Shown: positions 53,689-62,191 of the stretch, piece by piece
Position numbering within the stretch: position 1 is the first letter of the stretch
Layout of the letters: each line of letters starts with the position of its first letter
Source of the DNA: an uncultured Methylomonas sp.
GTDB taxonomy: Bacteria; Pseudomonadota; Gammaproteobacteria; Methylococcales; Methylomonadaceae
DNA length: 64,000 nucleotides
Direction of reading: 5' to 3'
NCBI GenBank assembly: GCA_936941155.1
Contig: CAKZJE010000033.1
Coordinates: 142,934-206,933, forward strand
The notes under the pieces: generated by a model
Told to the model about the DNA's origin: nothing
Databases searched by the model: none
The model's input: only the letters and a program-made list of their open reading frames with translations
Position numbers and translations under genes: made by a program

Positions 53689-53935
53689 TTTGCACCGCCT
53701 TAACTGCATACCGATTTTCACGCGCTGCGGATAAGAATTTTTGCGCTGCTTTATAAGCTGCATTTTTGATTTCAAAAAAATCAGCAGACAGCTTGTTTGC
53801 CGCTGCTGTGATTTCATTGGCATATTCAACGCACAGATTGCAATCGGCATGGCGTTTGTTTTTTTGGGCTTCGGCTAATTCTGCTTGAAACAAATCAACC
53901 GTTGGCAGGCAAGGGGGAATATTTAGTTTTGGCAT
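53675..53935 (-). CDS. Small helical protein
   Basis: 86 residues (MPKLNIPPCLPTVDLFQAEL...), mostly helix. The upstream GGGCGG and downstream AGGCGG leader segments are similar, so the genes here share a repeated translation signal. Confidence 0.5.
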   Translation of the reverse strand: MPKLNIPPCLPTVDLFQAELAEAQKNKRHADCNLCVEYANEITAAANKLSADFFEIKNAAYKAAQKFLSAARENRYAVKAVQNEQF

Positions 53936-54399
53936 TTTGCACCGCCCAACGCTGCAACTTTCAACGCTTGAATTTCAGGATAAGCGGAATAATCAACATC
54001 CGCTGGAAAGGTTTGATAAAACTCGGTGATTCCGCCCAACTGAATCCACGCTTGTTTGCGGGCTTCTTTTTCGGTGTAGGTGCGAAGGCGTGTATGCTTG
54101 CCTTTGTAAACAGCCGCAAAACACAAGATAGGGCGGGGCTGTTCTGTTACAGCGTGGGGTTGGTTGTTGTTTTTAACACGTTCAGATGCCTCTTTTCTAG
54201 CCTTCAAAACCAGCTCGTCGGCTCTCATGCCGTCAAAGCCTGGAATGTTTAAATCCCACACGGATAAAAAGCCGTCGATCGCAAAAGTGCTGGCATTAGT
54301 TAAATTTAGCTCTAAATAAGCGGTGACAGCGCGAGTTAAGCGTTGGTTGTTGATTGGTAGGCGTGTTTCGCCTGCGATTGGATTTGTGTTAGTATTCAT
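53923..54399 (-). CDS. Hypothetical early prophage protein
   Basis: 158 residues. NNQRLTRAVTAYLELNLTNA and a YTEKEARKQAWIQLGG segment; no family recognised. It overlaps the next gene by 13 bases and begins 17 bases after the RHH gene. Confidence 0.5.
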   Translation of the reverse strand: MNTNTNPIAGETRLPINNQRLTRAVTAYLELNLTNASTFAIDGFLSVWDLNIPGFDGMRADELVLKARKEASERVKNNNQPHAVTEQPRPILCFAAVYKGKHTRLRTYTEKEARKQAWIQLGGITEFYQTFPADVDYSAYPEIQALKVAALGGAKCQN

Positions 54400-54416
54400 G
54401 GCGTGAATCCTCTGAT

Positions 54417-54605
54417 TTAAGCGTTGGGGTTATTTGCATTGGAAGCTCTGAGTGGTGACACACTCAGGGCTTTTTCTTTTTCTACGATGAAAATTACTTC
54501 CTGACTAATTGTTCTCCTATTTTTTTTTGCGTTCTCTTTAATCCAAAGTTTTGTTTCACTTGGAAACCGTATTTGAGTAGGTGAGTTTTCACTTATTTTT
54601 TCCAT
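54417..54605 (-). CDS. Arc-like ribbon-helix-helix DNA-binding protein
   Basis: 62 residues. SPTQIRFPSETKLWIKENAK and RRTISQEVIFIVE fit the strand-helix-helix of Arc/Mnt. It faces the second RHH gene across an operator-rich 95-bp region, and heads the leftward early operon. Confidence 0.75.
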   Translation of the reverse strand: MEKISENSPTQIRFPSETKLWIKENAKKNRRTISQEVIFIVEKEKALSVSPLRASNANNPNA

Positions 54606-54618
54606 TCTTTGCTCCTTA

Positions 54619-54637
54619 ATTATGCAAGCTGCATAAT
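54619..54637. promoter_or_regulatory. Operator O1 between the two RHH genes
   Basis: ATTATGCA-AGC-TGCATAAT, perfect 8-bp half-sites. A -10-like TATAAT (54661-54666) lies between this and O2. Confidence 0.75.
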
Positions 54638-54682
54638 GTGCATGTGAATTATGCTACCTGTATAATATTGTTGTCAACAAAA

Positions 54683-54699
54683 TAATGCAGAGTGCATAA
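54683..54699. promoter_or_regulatory. Operator O2 between the two RHH genes
   Basis: TAATGCAGAGTGCATAA, the same inverted site as O1 with one mismatch, directly before ATG 54701. The centres of O1 and O2 are about 63 bp apart. Confidence 0.7.
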
Positions 54700-54700
54700 T

Positions 54701-54925
54701 ATGAAAGTAGAAGATGAACGGCTAATGGATATTTCGCCTACTCAAATACGAATTCCAACAGCATTAAAAAAACGGATAATTTCCTCAGCAAAATCTAGGA
54801 ACGAAACTATAAGTTCTGAAATCGTGCATAGATTGGAAGAAAGTTATGCAAATGATACGAATGAAAAGCTGGCTAAACTTGAGGAAAAACTGGATGAGGT
54901 GCTGAGGCGGTTGGGTGATAAGTAA
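54701..54925 (+). CDS. Arc-like ribbon-helix-helix repressor with coiled coil
   Basis: 74 residues from ATG 54701. SPTQIRIPTALKKRIISSAK and NETISSEIVHRLEE give the RHH fold, with a C-terminal coiled coil (NEKLAKLEEKLDEVLRRL) for oligomerisation. The start follows operator O2 at once, so it is probably autoregulated. Confidence 0.75.
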   Translation: MKVEDERLMDISPTQIRIPTALKKRIISSAKSRNETISSEIVHRLEESYANDTNEKLAKLEEKLDEVLRRLGDK

Positions 54926-54967
54926 ACTATTTGCTAGACTTATTATTTTTATGAGTGAGGAATATTA

Positions 54968-55339
54968 ATGAAAACTATCTGTATTTTAGTCATGGCACTG
55001 TTGTTAAATGGTTGCTCAGTGGGCATGGCGTTAAGTGGCAAGCCCGATGCTAACCTTTCATTTTTAGATATTGGTAAATCACGCGATATTGTGATTTTGA
55101 ACTTGGGATCGCCAACTGAATCGCTGACCACAGCAGAGGGGCGAACCGATATTTATCATCTTGAGCGCGGCAATTCACCCAATGCAGGAAGGGCGGCGGC
55201 TCATGCGATTATGGATGTGGTGACTTTAGGGATTTGGGAAGCTGTTGGAACGCCCATTGAAGGATTAACTGGTGAAGAATATAAGCTTACCGTTGATTAT
55301 GATAAAAACAATAAGGTTATCAAGGTGTTTACGCATTGA
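54968..55339 (+). CDS. Putative lipoprotein
   Basis: 123 residues. Signal MKTICILVMALLLNGC with lipobox; the mature part (SFLDIGKSRDIVILNLGSPT ... LTGEEYKLTVDYDKNNKV) resembles small outer-membrane SmpA/OmlA-type lipoproteins. It may be a lysogenic conversion (moron) gene: own orientation and a strong terminator. Confidence 0.6.
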   Translation: MKTICILVMALLLNGCSVGMALSGKPDANLSFLDIGKSRDIVILNLGSPTESLTTAEGRTDIYHLERGNSPNAGRAAAHAIMDVVTLGIWEAVGTPIEGLTGEEYKLTVDYDKNNKVIKVFTH

Positions 55340-55349
55340 TTTTGCGCAT

Positions 55350-55388
55350 AAAAAAGCCCCGTGTTGGCAACAACACGGGGCTTTTTTT
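55350..55388 (+). terminator. Terminator after the lipoprotein gene
   Basis: Stem CCCCGTGTTG / CAACACGGGG with flanking A and T runs. No gene is seen from here to 55629. Confidence 0.92.
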
Positions 55389-55629
55389 TGATTTGTACTT
55401 TATATTTTCACCCATTTTTTGTTGTTAGAGTCACAAAGTATAACCCAATCCGCAAAAAACCTTTTCCCTTGCCACCAAACGCACTCCCTCTCTGCGCAAT
55501 ATTTTTAGCGAATTGCAAGAAATGCCCTATATTTACAAGCAAAATCAATACCATATTAATGCTTTAGATATAAAAAATCCCCAGTCATTGAGGAAAGGGG
55601 GTTTGCTTCCGGCATTGATGTCGTGAGCA

Positions 55630-55869
55630 TTAAATTTTCAAATCGCTTTTTGCAATCTCTTTAAACATATTGTCAATTCCCGCGTCATCCGCTTTGGATA
55701 ACGCGGCGTAAATCTTTTTCAACTTCCCACTGGAAACCTCACCCTGTTTTTTAAAAAAATCACGCGCGTTTTTGCGGTTTTCGTGCATGATGCCAGCGGT
55801 CAAAATGTCGTTGTACAGCTCACGCAGCTTTTCAGTGGAAAGTGCGTATAAATGTTCTCTTAATGTCAT
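55630..55869 (-). CDS. Small helical protein
   Basis: 79 residues (TLREHLYALSTEKLRELYND...). Lys-rich helices, no known fold. Overlaps the upstream gene by four bases. Confidence 0.5.
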   Translation of the reverse strand: MTLREHLYALSTEKLRELYNDILTAGIMHENRKNARDFFKKQGEVSSGKLKKIYAALSKADDAGIDNMFKEIAKSDLKI

Positions 55870-56087
55870 AACCCCTCTGTTTTGTTCAAATCTTCTAGCG
55901 TTGCTTTTTCAAAACTGCTTTTAAAGCGGCGTTCAGTTCTAAAATATTTTGTATTGTCCGCACCGTAATATTTTTTATACTCAACAAAGCAAATCCAATA
56001 GTTTAAAAACGGAATTTCAAATTTAATGTAGTCATTCGCCACATATAAACAGCCGCTTTTTTTATGTTTAAATATGCCGATCATCAC
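55866..56087 (-). CDS. Hypothetical small protein
   Basis: 73 residues (MMIGIFKHKKSGCLYVANDY...), aromatic-rich beta strands. Unknown. Confidence 0.5.
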   Translation of the reverse strand: MMIGIFKHKKSGCLYVANDYIKFEIPFLNYWICFVEYKKYYGADNTKYFRTERRFKSSFEKATLEDLNKTEGL

Positions 56088-56103
56088 TGTCCTCTGTTGT
56101 TAA

Positions 56104-56460
56104 TCAGAGCAAATCTTGCCATAAATTTATTAACACCTTAGATTCGTCAGCATTAAAAAAATCAAGCGTTTTCAGCAATGCCTGTCTCCCACCAAGCTTA
56201 GCTATTTCTACTCCTACTTCCATTGCCAATCTGACATTTATTTCTACACATGAAGTTCTAGAAATAGGTGTGATTGATTTTTTTAGGCGCAAAATATTTG
56301 CTAATATTTCGTTATCGCTACCCAGTGATAAAATCTCAATAATATTTTTATCATTTTGTTTTCTATAGTGTTCAGGACACATACCACCAAGATAAATACG
56401 ATTATTTTTAGCTTTTAAAACCCTTTCTTCTCTTGTTCCTCTTAATTTTGCTTGCCCCAT
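56104..56460 (-). CDS. Hypothetical early protein
   Basis: 118 residues, starting MGQAKLRGTREERVLKAKN, a start seen in several small phage proteins. GGAGGAAAA precedes the ATG. Unknown role. Confidence 0.55.
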   Translation of the reverse strand: MGQAKLRGTREERVLKAKNNRIYLGGMCPEHYRKQNDKNIIEILSLGSDNEILANILRLKKSITPISRTSCVEINVRLAMEVGVEIAKLGGRQALLKTLDFFNADESKVLINLWQDLL

Positions 56461-56474
56461 TTTTCCTCCAATTA

Positions 56475-56678
56475 TTAATCAAGTAAATCTTCTAGTAAGT
56501 GCTCTATTCTGTCTGAATTTTCATAGAGCAATTTCTCAATCATGTGAGCAGCGGCGGATTCTTTGTGCACAATTATTTGAAATTCTCGCTTGTTGCTGTA
56601 CACAAAACCCAGTTGAATAATGCACCCGCGCTCTGGTGGTTGTATTTCACCGACATCATCTAAATTCAGTGGAGTCAC
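56475..56678 (-). CDS. Small protein, unknown
   Basis: 67 residues (MTPLNLDDVGEIQPPERGC...). Overlaps the next start by four bases. Confidence 0.5.
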   Translation of the reverse strand: MTPLNLDDVGEIQPPERGCIIQLGFVYSNKREFQIIVHKESAAAHMIEKLLYENSDRIEHLLEDLLD

Positions 56679-56869
56679 TTTTTATCTTTCCATTTGTGGA
56701 TCACTTCGCCAATCGTGTTTGCACTGAGTTCAAATTCTTTCAGCAACACATTGCGGGCGCGTGATTGTTCTTGGTTTAAAATTTGTGCGTCAACCAACAG
56801 CATAATTGCTGTGTCGAGTTGCCGCGTTTTTGTAGCGAGTTGCTGTTTTAAATCTTCTATTTCAGACAT
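56675..56869 (-). CDS. Small coiled-coil protein
   Basis: 64 residues. MSEIEDLKQQLATKTRQLDTAI is heptad-like. Unknown. Confidence 0.5.
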   Translation of the reverse strand: MSEIEDLKQQLATKTRQLDTAIMLLVDAQILNQEQSRARNVLLKEFELSANTIGEVIHKWKDKK

Positions 56870-56871
56870 TT

Positions 56872-56994
56872 TTAGCTTACTACATGGTTAAAATAAATTA
56901 ATGCAAACAGCATAGCGATAACAACCGTTGCAATCCCAATACCTAAATCCATCAGCAATTCTGCTGTGAAAAATTTAATGGCTTCTTTGTTCAT
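56872..56994 (-). CDS. Small single-span membrane protein, 40 residues
   Basis: MNKEAIKFFTAELLMDLGIG then helix IATVVIAMLFALIYF. The start overlaps the previous stop by ATGA. Confidence 0.55.
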   Translation of the reverse strand: MNKEAIKFFTAELLMDLGIGIATVVIAMLFALIYFNHVVS

Positions 56995-57368
56995 AAATCA
57001 CCTAAAAATCCTGGAAAACGTTGTTTTAAATAATCATTACTTCCTCCGGCGGCTATATAAAGAGCCGCTACCATGTGCCAAATTGAATCTTTTAAAAGAT
57101 AAGCTGACGGGAAAGCTTCAAGTGTTTTCAATATTTCACTTCTAACTTTCACCAGAGACACAACATCGTTACTTGCTAATTTCTCAGCTTCGTAAGAAAC
57201 ATAGCCATTTTCATCAAACCATTCTTTCAAAAATGGCACATGGCCATAAAAACCATCTTGCACTAATTTAAACCCTTCGAGCAGCGATACGCGCTTTCCA
57301 TTCACATGAAATACTGGCTTTTCGCCATGATTTGTTTTTTGCCAATTTTGGCTATATTTAGTTTCCAT
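56991..57368 (-). CDS. Hypothetical protein
   Basis: 125 residues (METKYSQNWQKTNHGEKPVF...). It lies at the edge of the iteron region. No family recognised. Confidence 0.5.
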   Translation of the reverse strand: METKYSQNWQKTNHGEKPVFHVNGKRVSLLEGFKLVQDGFYGHVPFLKEWFDENGYVSYEAEKLASNDVVSLVKVRSEILKTLEAFPSAYLLKDSIWHMVAALYIAAGGSNDYLKQRFPGFLGDL

Positions 57369-57759
57369 AAATCCCCTCTTTTTTAATTAAATCTGCTGAG
57401 TTTTTATCCAGACCACCCCTAAAACACTCCCAACACTCCCAACTCCAAAAAAACACCCTTGCAAGCCACGCCACTACTGGGTTTAAGTGTGGGAGTTCAA
57501 CACTCCCAAACACTCCCAAACACTCCTCACTTTTTTACGCCCTAACGCCTAAGATTGCATGTTTTGAGGAGCGAAAGTAGTGTTTGGGAGTGTGGCACTC
57601 CTCAAAAAATAACTGTGTATATAAAAAATAATATATATATATTAATAACTTATATATTTACTTATTTAAGTGGGAGTGTTGGGAGTGTTTTTTTAGGTTT
57701 TTTGCCTATTCCTAAGTTAATTACACCTCCGTAGGCCAAAAAAATGACCGTCTGAAAAT
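57369..57759. other. Putative phage replication origin with iterons and AT-rich segment
   Basis: No gene. CACTCCC occurs at 57425, 57434, 57501 and 57511, CACTCCT at 57521 and 57596, and the inverted GGGAGTG at 57586, 57672 and 57681, with GGGAGTT at 57491. Spacing inside clusters is 9-10 bp. Between the clusters, about 57603-57668 is almost pure A/T and could be the unwinding element. The replicative helicase-like gene is directly next to it. Confidence 0.65.
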
Positions 57760-59640
57760 TCACTGTTTTAGATAATAAATCAGCTTATTTCCATCCAGTT
57801 TTGACCCTAAAATATTCCCTGCGACCATCTCTTTTAACGTTTCTTCAATGTACTGCTTAATGTTTCCTGTGTAGTCCTTAAACGGCTTAGAGTTTTTCAA
57901 GCCCATGTAAATGTCACGCTCTGTTTTTTCCAGATTTCTTAAGCGCAAATACTCTTCAACCTTTTCCCAATCTGCACGTTGCCCAATAATGCCCTTGCTA
58001 ATGAGGATTTTTTCTAAATTTTTCAGCAGGGCATTTACGATATTGATAGCCGCATCCACATATTCGTCGGCAATTTGCGGAATAAAAAAGCCACTGTGCA
58101 GCAAATGCAAATTGGCAGAGATTTTCATAATCTGAATATCCATTTTGCCCACCGCGCCACGCATCACAGAGTGGCTTAGGCGTTGCCCGTCTGCTAACAA
58201 CGGCTCTAGCTGGTTACGATATAACGCGATTTTGTGCCAGCTCTCAGGGCTAATCCATAAGTGCGTCATGTCGCCCATTTCCTTCGGCTCAGTAAAAATA
58301 TCTGCCAATTCCCCGCAATACTCTGCATATTCGTCGGCAATATCAGGATTCACAAAATAGCGTTTGGTGTGATCGCGTTTACCGAGCATGTGCTGTTCAA
58401 TAATCATCAAAAACCGTTCACATAATCCTGATGTGTTTGATTGCTTAATAACGCTATCAATCGTGCCGTCTTGCGCAAAAACAGAAATCGCGCCCACTGC
58501 GTGACCTACAAAGCTTTCGGACTGCTTACGCGCAATGCTGACAAATTCGCCATTGAATCCATAGAGCAGCGTGTCGTTATCGTTCTCGCTGCCTGTGTTG
58601 TAAGAAATCCCAAGCATGACATTGATTGCGCCTTTCTCAGTAGAACATACTGAAAAACAGCCTTTGGTTTGAATAATGAACTTTTCCAATGCGCTCGTGG
58701 TGCTGTTGGTTAAGTACAAGCTCGGCAATGGATTTTTTAGCAGATAAGTCAGTTCTTCCATGTTATCTTGTGAAAAATTAACCCCTTCAAACACTTGTTT
58801 TTCTTGAAGTTGCTTGATTTTTTCTTTGCGGATTTCAACGGCTTCTTTGTGATATTTGAAAAATGGCTTAAGAAAGCGATTCATGCAACGTGTTTTACCG
58901 GTCGCGCTGGGGTGTTCGCTTAATGTGTAAAGCCCCAACGGTTGCTCCCCAATATCTTGATGATTCACCACATAACGACGGCATGACATACCCGAAAACA
59001 CGCCTATTCCGATCAATAAGCATGTGCTCGGTGGAATCCAAGCCTCTCGCCCCACTTCAATGGCCATGCGTTTTAAAATATGACCGTCTGGCAAGTATTT
59101 AAGCAAGTCAATTTCATCTTTTGTTTGCGACTCATTTAAAACCGAAACCGGCTGAGTTTCTGCCAAATTGCTAATCAGCGTTTTTGCTTGCGACAATAAC
59201 AGCGACACGTCCACTTTTTCGCGCGTTGCTTGGCTTTCGATATGCTGCAATGTGATTAAGAAATTCCGATGTACGGATTTTTCTTTCACGATTTGCGCAT
59301 AAGAAACAATATTTTCACCGTAGCTTGGTGTGTCACGCGCTAATAAACCAACATAAGTTTGATTGCTGTAAACTCCAGCTACATTTTTTTGGGTTTTGTT
59401 TAATTCCTCGGCAACTGTAATAACGTCAATAGCCTGTTTTTTACGCGCTAGATTGCTGATGACTTTGAAAATAAGCGTATGCAGATCATGGGAGAAATCA
59501 TCTTCTGTGATGATTTTGCTAACTGCTTCGAATTTTGAAGCATCTAGCATCAGCCCGCCTAAGACTGATTGCTCGGCTTGAATAGCTACCGGAAGGCTGC
59601 TTTTTTGCTGTGCAGGCATAAAGTTTTGAATATTCATCAT
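57760..59640 (-). CDS. Replicative protein: DnaB-N-like domain fused to DUF3987-like ATPase
   Basis: 626 residues from ATG 59640. Residues 15-120 (QAEQSVLGGLMLDASKFEAV ... FSHDLHTLIFKVISNLARKK) match the DnaB N-terminal domain. The rest carries a P-loop (SEHPSATGKTRCMNRF) and the long helical layout of DUF3987 proteins, which act with or replace primase-helicases. An unusual fusion; normal DnaB has a RecA-type C-domain. It probably drives replication from the iteron region immediately downstream. Confidence 0.75.
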   Translation of the reverse strand: MMNIQNFMPAQQKSSLPVAIQAEQSVLGGLMLDASKFEAVSKIITEDDFSHDLHTLIFKVISNLARKKQAIDVITVAEELNKTQKNVAGVYSNQTYVGLLARDTPSYGENIVSYAQIVKEKSVHRNFLITLQHIESQATREKVDVSLLLSQAKTLISNLAETQPVSVLNESQTKDEIDLLKYLPDGHILKRMAIEVGREAWIPPSTCLLIGIGVFSGMSCRRYVVNHQDIGEQPLGLYTLSEHPSATGKTRCMNRFLKPFFKYHKEAVEIRKEKIKQLQEKQVFEGVNFSQDNMEELTYLLKNPLPSLYLTNSTTSALEKFIIQTKGCFSVCSTEKGAINVMLGISYNTGSENDNDTLLYGFNGEFVSIARKQSESFVGHAVGAISVFAQDGTIDSVIKQSNTSGLCERFLMIIEQHMLGKRDHTKRYFVNPDIADEYAEYCGELADIFTEPKEMGDMTHLWISPESWHKIALYRNQLEPLLADGQRLSHSVMRGAVGKMDIQIMKISANLHLLHSGFFIPQIADEYVDAAINIVNALLKNLEKILISKGIIGQRADWEKVEEYLRLRNLEKTERDIYMGLKNSKPFKDYTGNIKQYIEETLKEMVAGNILGSKLDGNKLIYYLKQ

Positions 59641-59645
59641 GCCTT

Positions 59646-60095
59646 TTATCCGTGTAATGATGATTTTTTGTTTAAAGCTTGATTGCGTGATGCTTTCCAA
59701 GATTTCCATGACTTTTGAATTTCCCCATAACATTCAAAATATTTGTCACCGTTTCTAGCCTCTTTAATTTCAAGAATATTTACTTGATGCTGAGTATTTT
59801 TATATTCATTGAAATACCATTCTTCAAAATCATCACGAATTTGCTCAATACTGCGTGGCGCGTGATGATTCCACCGATTTACAATTTCATTGCCTAATGT
59901 TTTTGCGTCTGCATAAACTGAAGCAGGCGAAGAAAAACCCGCTGAAAACAGCTTTATTTCTGCAAACGTTACAATGCACTTTCCATCAAAACATAATTCG
60001 ACGCGGTGATATTTTGGGCTGGCATGGCAGGTTAATAAGTCGGTTTCAGTGTTAAATGAACCGCTCAGGTTTTGAAATTTTGGGTTTATAAGCAT
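59646..60095 (-). CDS. Hypothetical early protein
   Basis: 149 residues (MLINPKFQNLSGSFNTETDL...). Ends just before the replicative gene. Unknown. Confidence 0.5.
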   Translation of the reverse strand: MLINPKFQNLSGSFNTETDLLTCHASPKYHRVELCFDGKCIVTFAEIKLFSAGFSSPASVYADAKTLGNEIVNRWNHHAPRSIEQIRDDFEEWYFNEYKNTQHQVNILEIKEARNGDKYFECYGEIQKSWKSWKASRNQALNKKSSLHG

Positions 60096-60098
60096 GAC

Positions 60099-60302
60099 TT
60101 ACTCGCTGTAATGACGTAGTGAAATTGAACGCACGGGCAGTCTTGAAACACTCCTGCCTAAGTTGATTGGCTCATAAAAAAGCTTTCCCTCTTCTCGCAA
60201 TTTTTTCTTTATTTTTGAACAAGCCTCTCTTTGTTTTTTTGAATGCTTATTTCTTGGAATTCCGCATCCGGCATCGCATGTTTGAGAAATAAAAATACTC
60301 AT
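60099..60302 (-). CDS. Small basic protein
   Basis: 67 residues with Cys near the N-terminus (QTCDAGCGIPRNKH) and very basic after it. Unknown. Confidence 0.45.
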   Translation of the reverse strand: MSIFISQTCDAGCGIPRNKHSKKQREACSKIKKKLREEGKLFYEPINLGRSVSRLPVRSISLRHYSE

Positions 60303-60311
60303 GCCAACCCC

Positions 60312-60380
60312 TTATTTATAAAAAAATGGCGTATAGCCATAGCGTTGTTTGCGTTTGACTTCGTAATAAACTGTTTTCAT
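60312..60380 (-). CDS. Possible 22-residue microprotein
   Basis: MKTVYYEVKRKQRYGYTPFF... The strong AGAGG ribosome site before ATG 60380 is the only argument in favour. Confidence 0.35.
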   Translation of the reverse strand: MKTVYYEVKRKQRYGYTPFFYK

Positions 60381-60456
60381 ATCAGCCTCTTTTGTAGTTG
60401 CCCCGTCCGTGTGGGCTTTGTCATCCATGCTTATGTGATGAGATGCTTTACTACAG

Positions 60457-60482
60457 AACGCTGTTACACCCGTAACAGCGTT
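60457..60482. promoter_or_regulatory. Perfect inverted repeat, probable operator
   Basis: AACGCTGTTAC and GTAACAGCGTT (11-bp arms, 4-base gap). A half-site AACGCTGTTTA recurs at about 60531. Three tandem copies of TTCTTCTAAAG lie between (60491-60523). Confidence 0.65.
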
Positions 60483-60601
60483 AAAACGACTTTCTTCTAA
60501 AGTTCTTCTAAAGTTCTTCTAAATCGGTTTAACGCTGTTTAAAAAAAAGCACGGCGGTTAAACCGTGCGAGGGGTTGCTTGAAGGAGGAAGCCTTAAATC
60601 A

Positions 60602-60805
60602 TTACGCTGTTAAAACAGCTTGTACGTCACACGGTTGCGGTGAATTCCACCCACATTCTTGCAGTGCTCTAAACAACAATGCCTCAGGATTTGAGCTTTT
60701 TACAATCATGTCAGCGGCTACTTTGTCACAAGAAAACGTGTGGTTTTCATCTTTATAATCTTGATAGTTTTTTGCTGCATAAAGGCTGAAATAAACATCA
60801 GGCAT
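60602..60805 (-). CDS. Small protein, unknown
   Basis: 67 residues (MPDVYFSLYAAKNYQDYKDE...). It follows the antirepressor by four bases. Confidence 0.5.
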   Translation of the reverse strand: MPDVYFSLYAAKNYQDYKDENHTFSCDKVAADMIVKSSNPEALLFRALQECGWNSPQPCDVQAVLTA

Positions 60806-60809
60806 GGCA

Positions 60810-61370
60810 TTACCCTACTTTTTCAGTCATCTGCAAAAACAAGTCGCTTTGCTCAATATCAGCTTTTATCAAGTGGATATTTGGCATTTTTGACCCCGCC
60901 ATATTGTGCAAAGTGCGCAGTTGCTCCAAGGTTGTTTCCAGTTGAAACACATTTTTTGAGCTGACCATCTGCCGAGTTAAATAATCAATTTGTTTAATCA
61001 CAATCAGATAATCGCGGGGTTTAACCGCGCCATAAAAACCATGTTTGCGAATGGCGGGTAATACTTCGCTGCACACCCAATTTGCAAATTCTTCGGCTTT
61101 GGGTTTTTGTGAGCGAAATATCAAACGGTAAAGCCCTGCTTCATTGATGAAATAGGTGTCTTTTTTGCCATTACTGGTATGGAGATTCCATACTAGTACC
61201 CAGTTTTCAGGCATGTTTTTAAGGGTTTCAAAACCGTTCCAATCCAGTTCTAAAACGTCACAGACATCTTTGGCACAAAACCAAACTTCCTGATGTTCAT
61301 CAGTGGCGGTTCTCACTGCTTGGGTGGTGAATAAAAACGGGTTTGCAATTTCTTTTAAGTGGCTTGGCAT
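60810..61370 (-). CDS. BRO-N domain antirepressor
   Basis: 186 residues. The BRO-N domain covers about 8-110: VRTATDEHQEVWFCAKDVCDVLEL, NEAGLYRLIFRSQKPKAEEFANW, and VLPAIRKHGFYG. Such proteins relieve phage repression. A ribosome site GAGGAAAC precedes ATG 61370. It overlaps the HTH gene by 16 bases and lies opposite the CI-like repressor. Confidence 0.85.
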   Translation of the reverse strand: MPSHLKEIANPFLFTTQAVRTATDEHQEVWFCAKDVCDVLELDWNGFETLKNMPENWVLVWNLHTSNGKKDTYFINEAGLYRLIFRSQKPKAEEFANWVCSEVLPAIRKHGFYGAVKPRDYLIVIKQIDYLTRQMVSSKNVFQLETTLEQLRTLHNMAGSKMPNIHLIKADIEQSDLFLQMTEKVG

Positions 61371-61681
61371 GATGTTTCCTCAGTGGTGGTATTTTTTGCT
61401 TTAGGTTTTTGTCTTAGCATTTTTGCTATTTCTTTTGATGTCATTTTTTCAAGCTGTTCATAGCTCAATCCACAAAGGTTAAAAATACTTTGTGCATTTC
61501 CTGCTGTTGGATGACGAATTACTGCGTTATGTGCATTTCCTTGATTTAGATTTACTTTTTCAGCAGCATCTTTAAAGCTTTCTATCCCTGAAGTTTTTAA
61601 CTCACGTCTTAAAATTTGCATAAAAACTTGCTCGCGCAAATTCATTGCTTTTCTGCATTTTTTTCTACTATGTTTGCTCAT
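61355..61681 (-). CDS. Small basic DNA-binding-like protein, possible Cro/CII role
   Basis: 108 residues. The segment FKDAAEKVNLNQGNAHNAVIRHPTA looks like a helix-turn-helix, and the ends are basic. It is first in the leftward operon opposite the repressor, where Cro or CII-type genes usually are. Confidence 0.55.
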   Translation of the reverse strand: MSKHSRKKCRKAMNLREQVFMQILRRELKTSGIESFKDAAEKVNLNQGNAHNAVIRHPTAGNAQSIFNLCGLSYEQLEKMTSKEIAKMLRQKPKAKNTTTEETSCQAT

Positions 61682-61802
61682 TCGATGTCCTACTAAACCT
61701 ATTGATAACTCTTTCTTTTAAGCGTATTCTGTTTACATATTATGTAAGCATTTTAAAGATATTTTTCTTGGAATCAAGATAATTTTCTTTATTGGAGGAG
61801 CT
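61682..61802. promoter_or_regulatory. Divergent promoter/operator region of the CI-like repressor
   Basis: Contains symmetrical TTTACATATTATGTAAG (61731-61747) and a second inverted site TTCTTGGAATCAAGA nearer the repressor start. GGAGG precedes the repressor ATG. Confidence 0.55.
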
Positions 61803-62150
61803 ATGAAAAAACCATCCTTTATAATCAATGAGATAATCAAAGATAGTGGATTATCTATATCCGAATTCGCCCGTCAGCTTTGCGTTGAAAGGCAAACTTT
61901 TCAAGATATTTTGTCTGAAAAAAGAAAAAAGATTCCCAGCGATGTTATTGAAAAAATTAAAGATAAATGGGGATATTCTTCTTTATGGCTAATAACTGGA
62001 GAGGGTGAGAAATTTGCAAAAACTGACGGATTGAAAGAACCGGCGGGCGGTTATGTGGTTATCCCAGCCGCTTCCTTGGATCGGCTTATGGCAAAACTGG
62101 AATCTATGGATTTGGAGATTAAAGCGATTAAGCGGGCGGTGGCGGCGTGA
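61803..62150 (+). CDS. CI-like phage repressor
   Basis: 115 residues. Residues 8-70 (INEIIKDSGLSISEFARQLC ... WGYSSLWLITGEGE) match the phage-CI HTH family, including the W-L-x-x-G-x-G end. No peptidase domain is present, only a short C-terminal coiled coil (MAKLESMDLEIKAIKRAV). Induction would then need the antirepressor rather than RecA cleavage. Confidence 0.8.
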   Translation: MKKPSFIINEIIKDSGLSISEFARQLCVERQTFQDILSEKRKKIPSDVIEKIKDKWGYSSLWLITGEGEKFAKTDGLKEPAGGYVVIPAASLDRLMAKLESMDLEIKAIKRAVAA

Positions 62151-62191
62151 TGTTTGCTCGCTTTATCAATAAAGTGAGCAGGGAGGCTTGA

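Noticed and set aside
57421..57540. CRISPR array
   Set aside because: Units are only 7-10 bp with no spacer-length spacing and no cas genes; iterons fit better.
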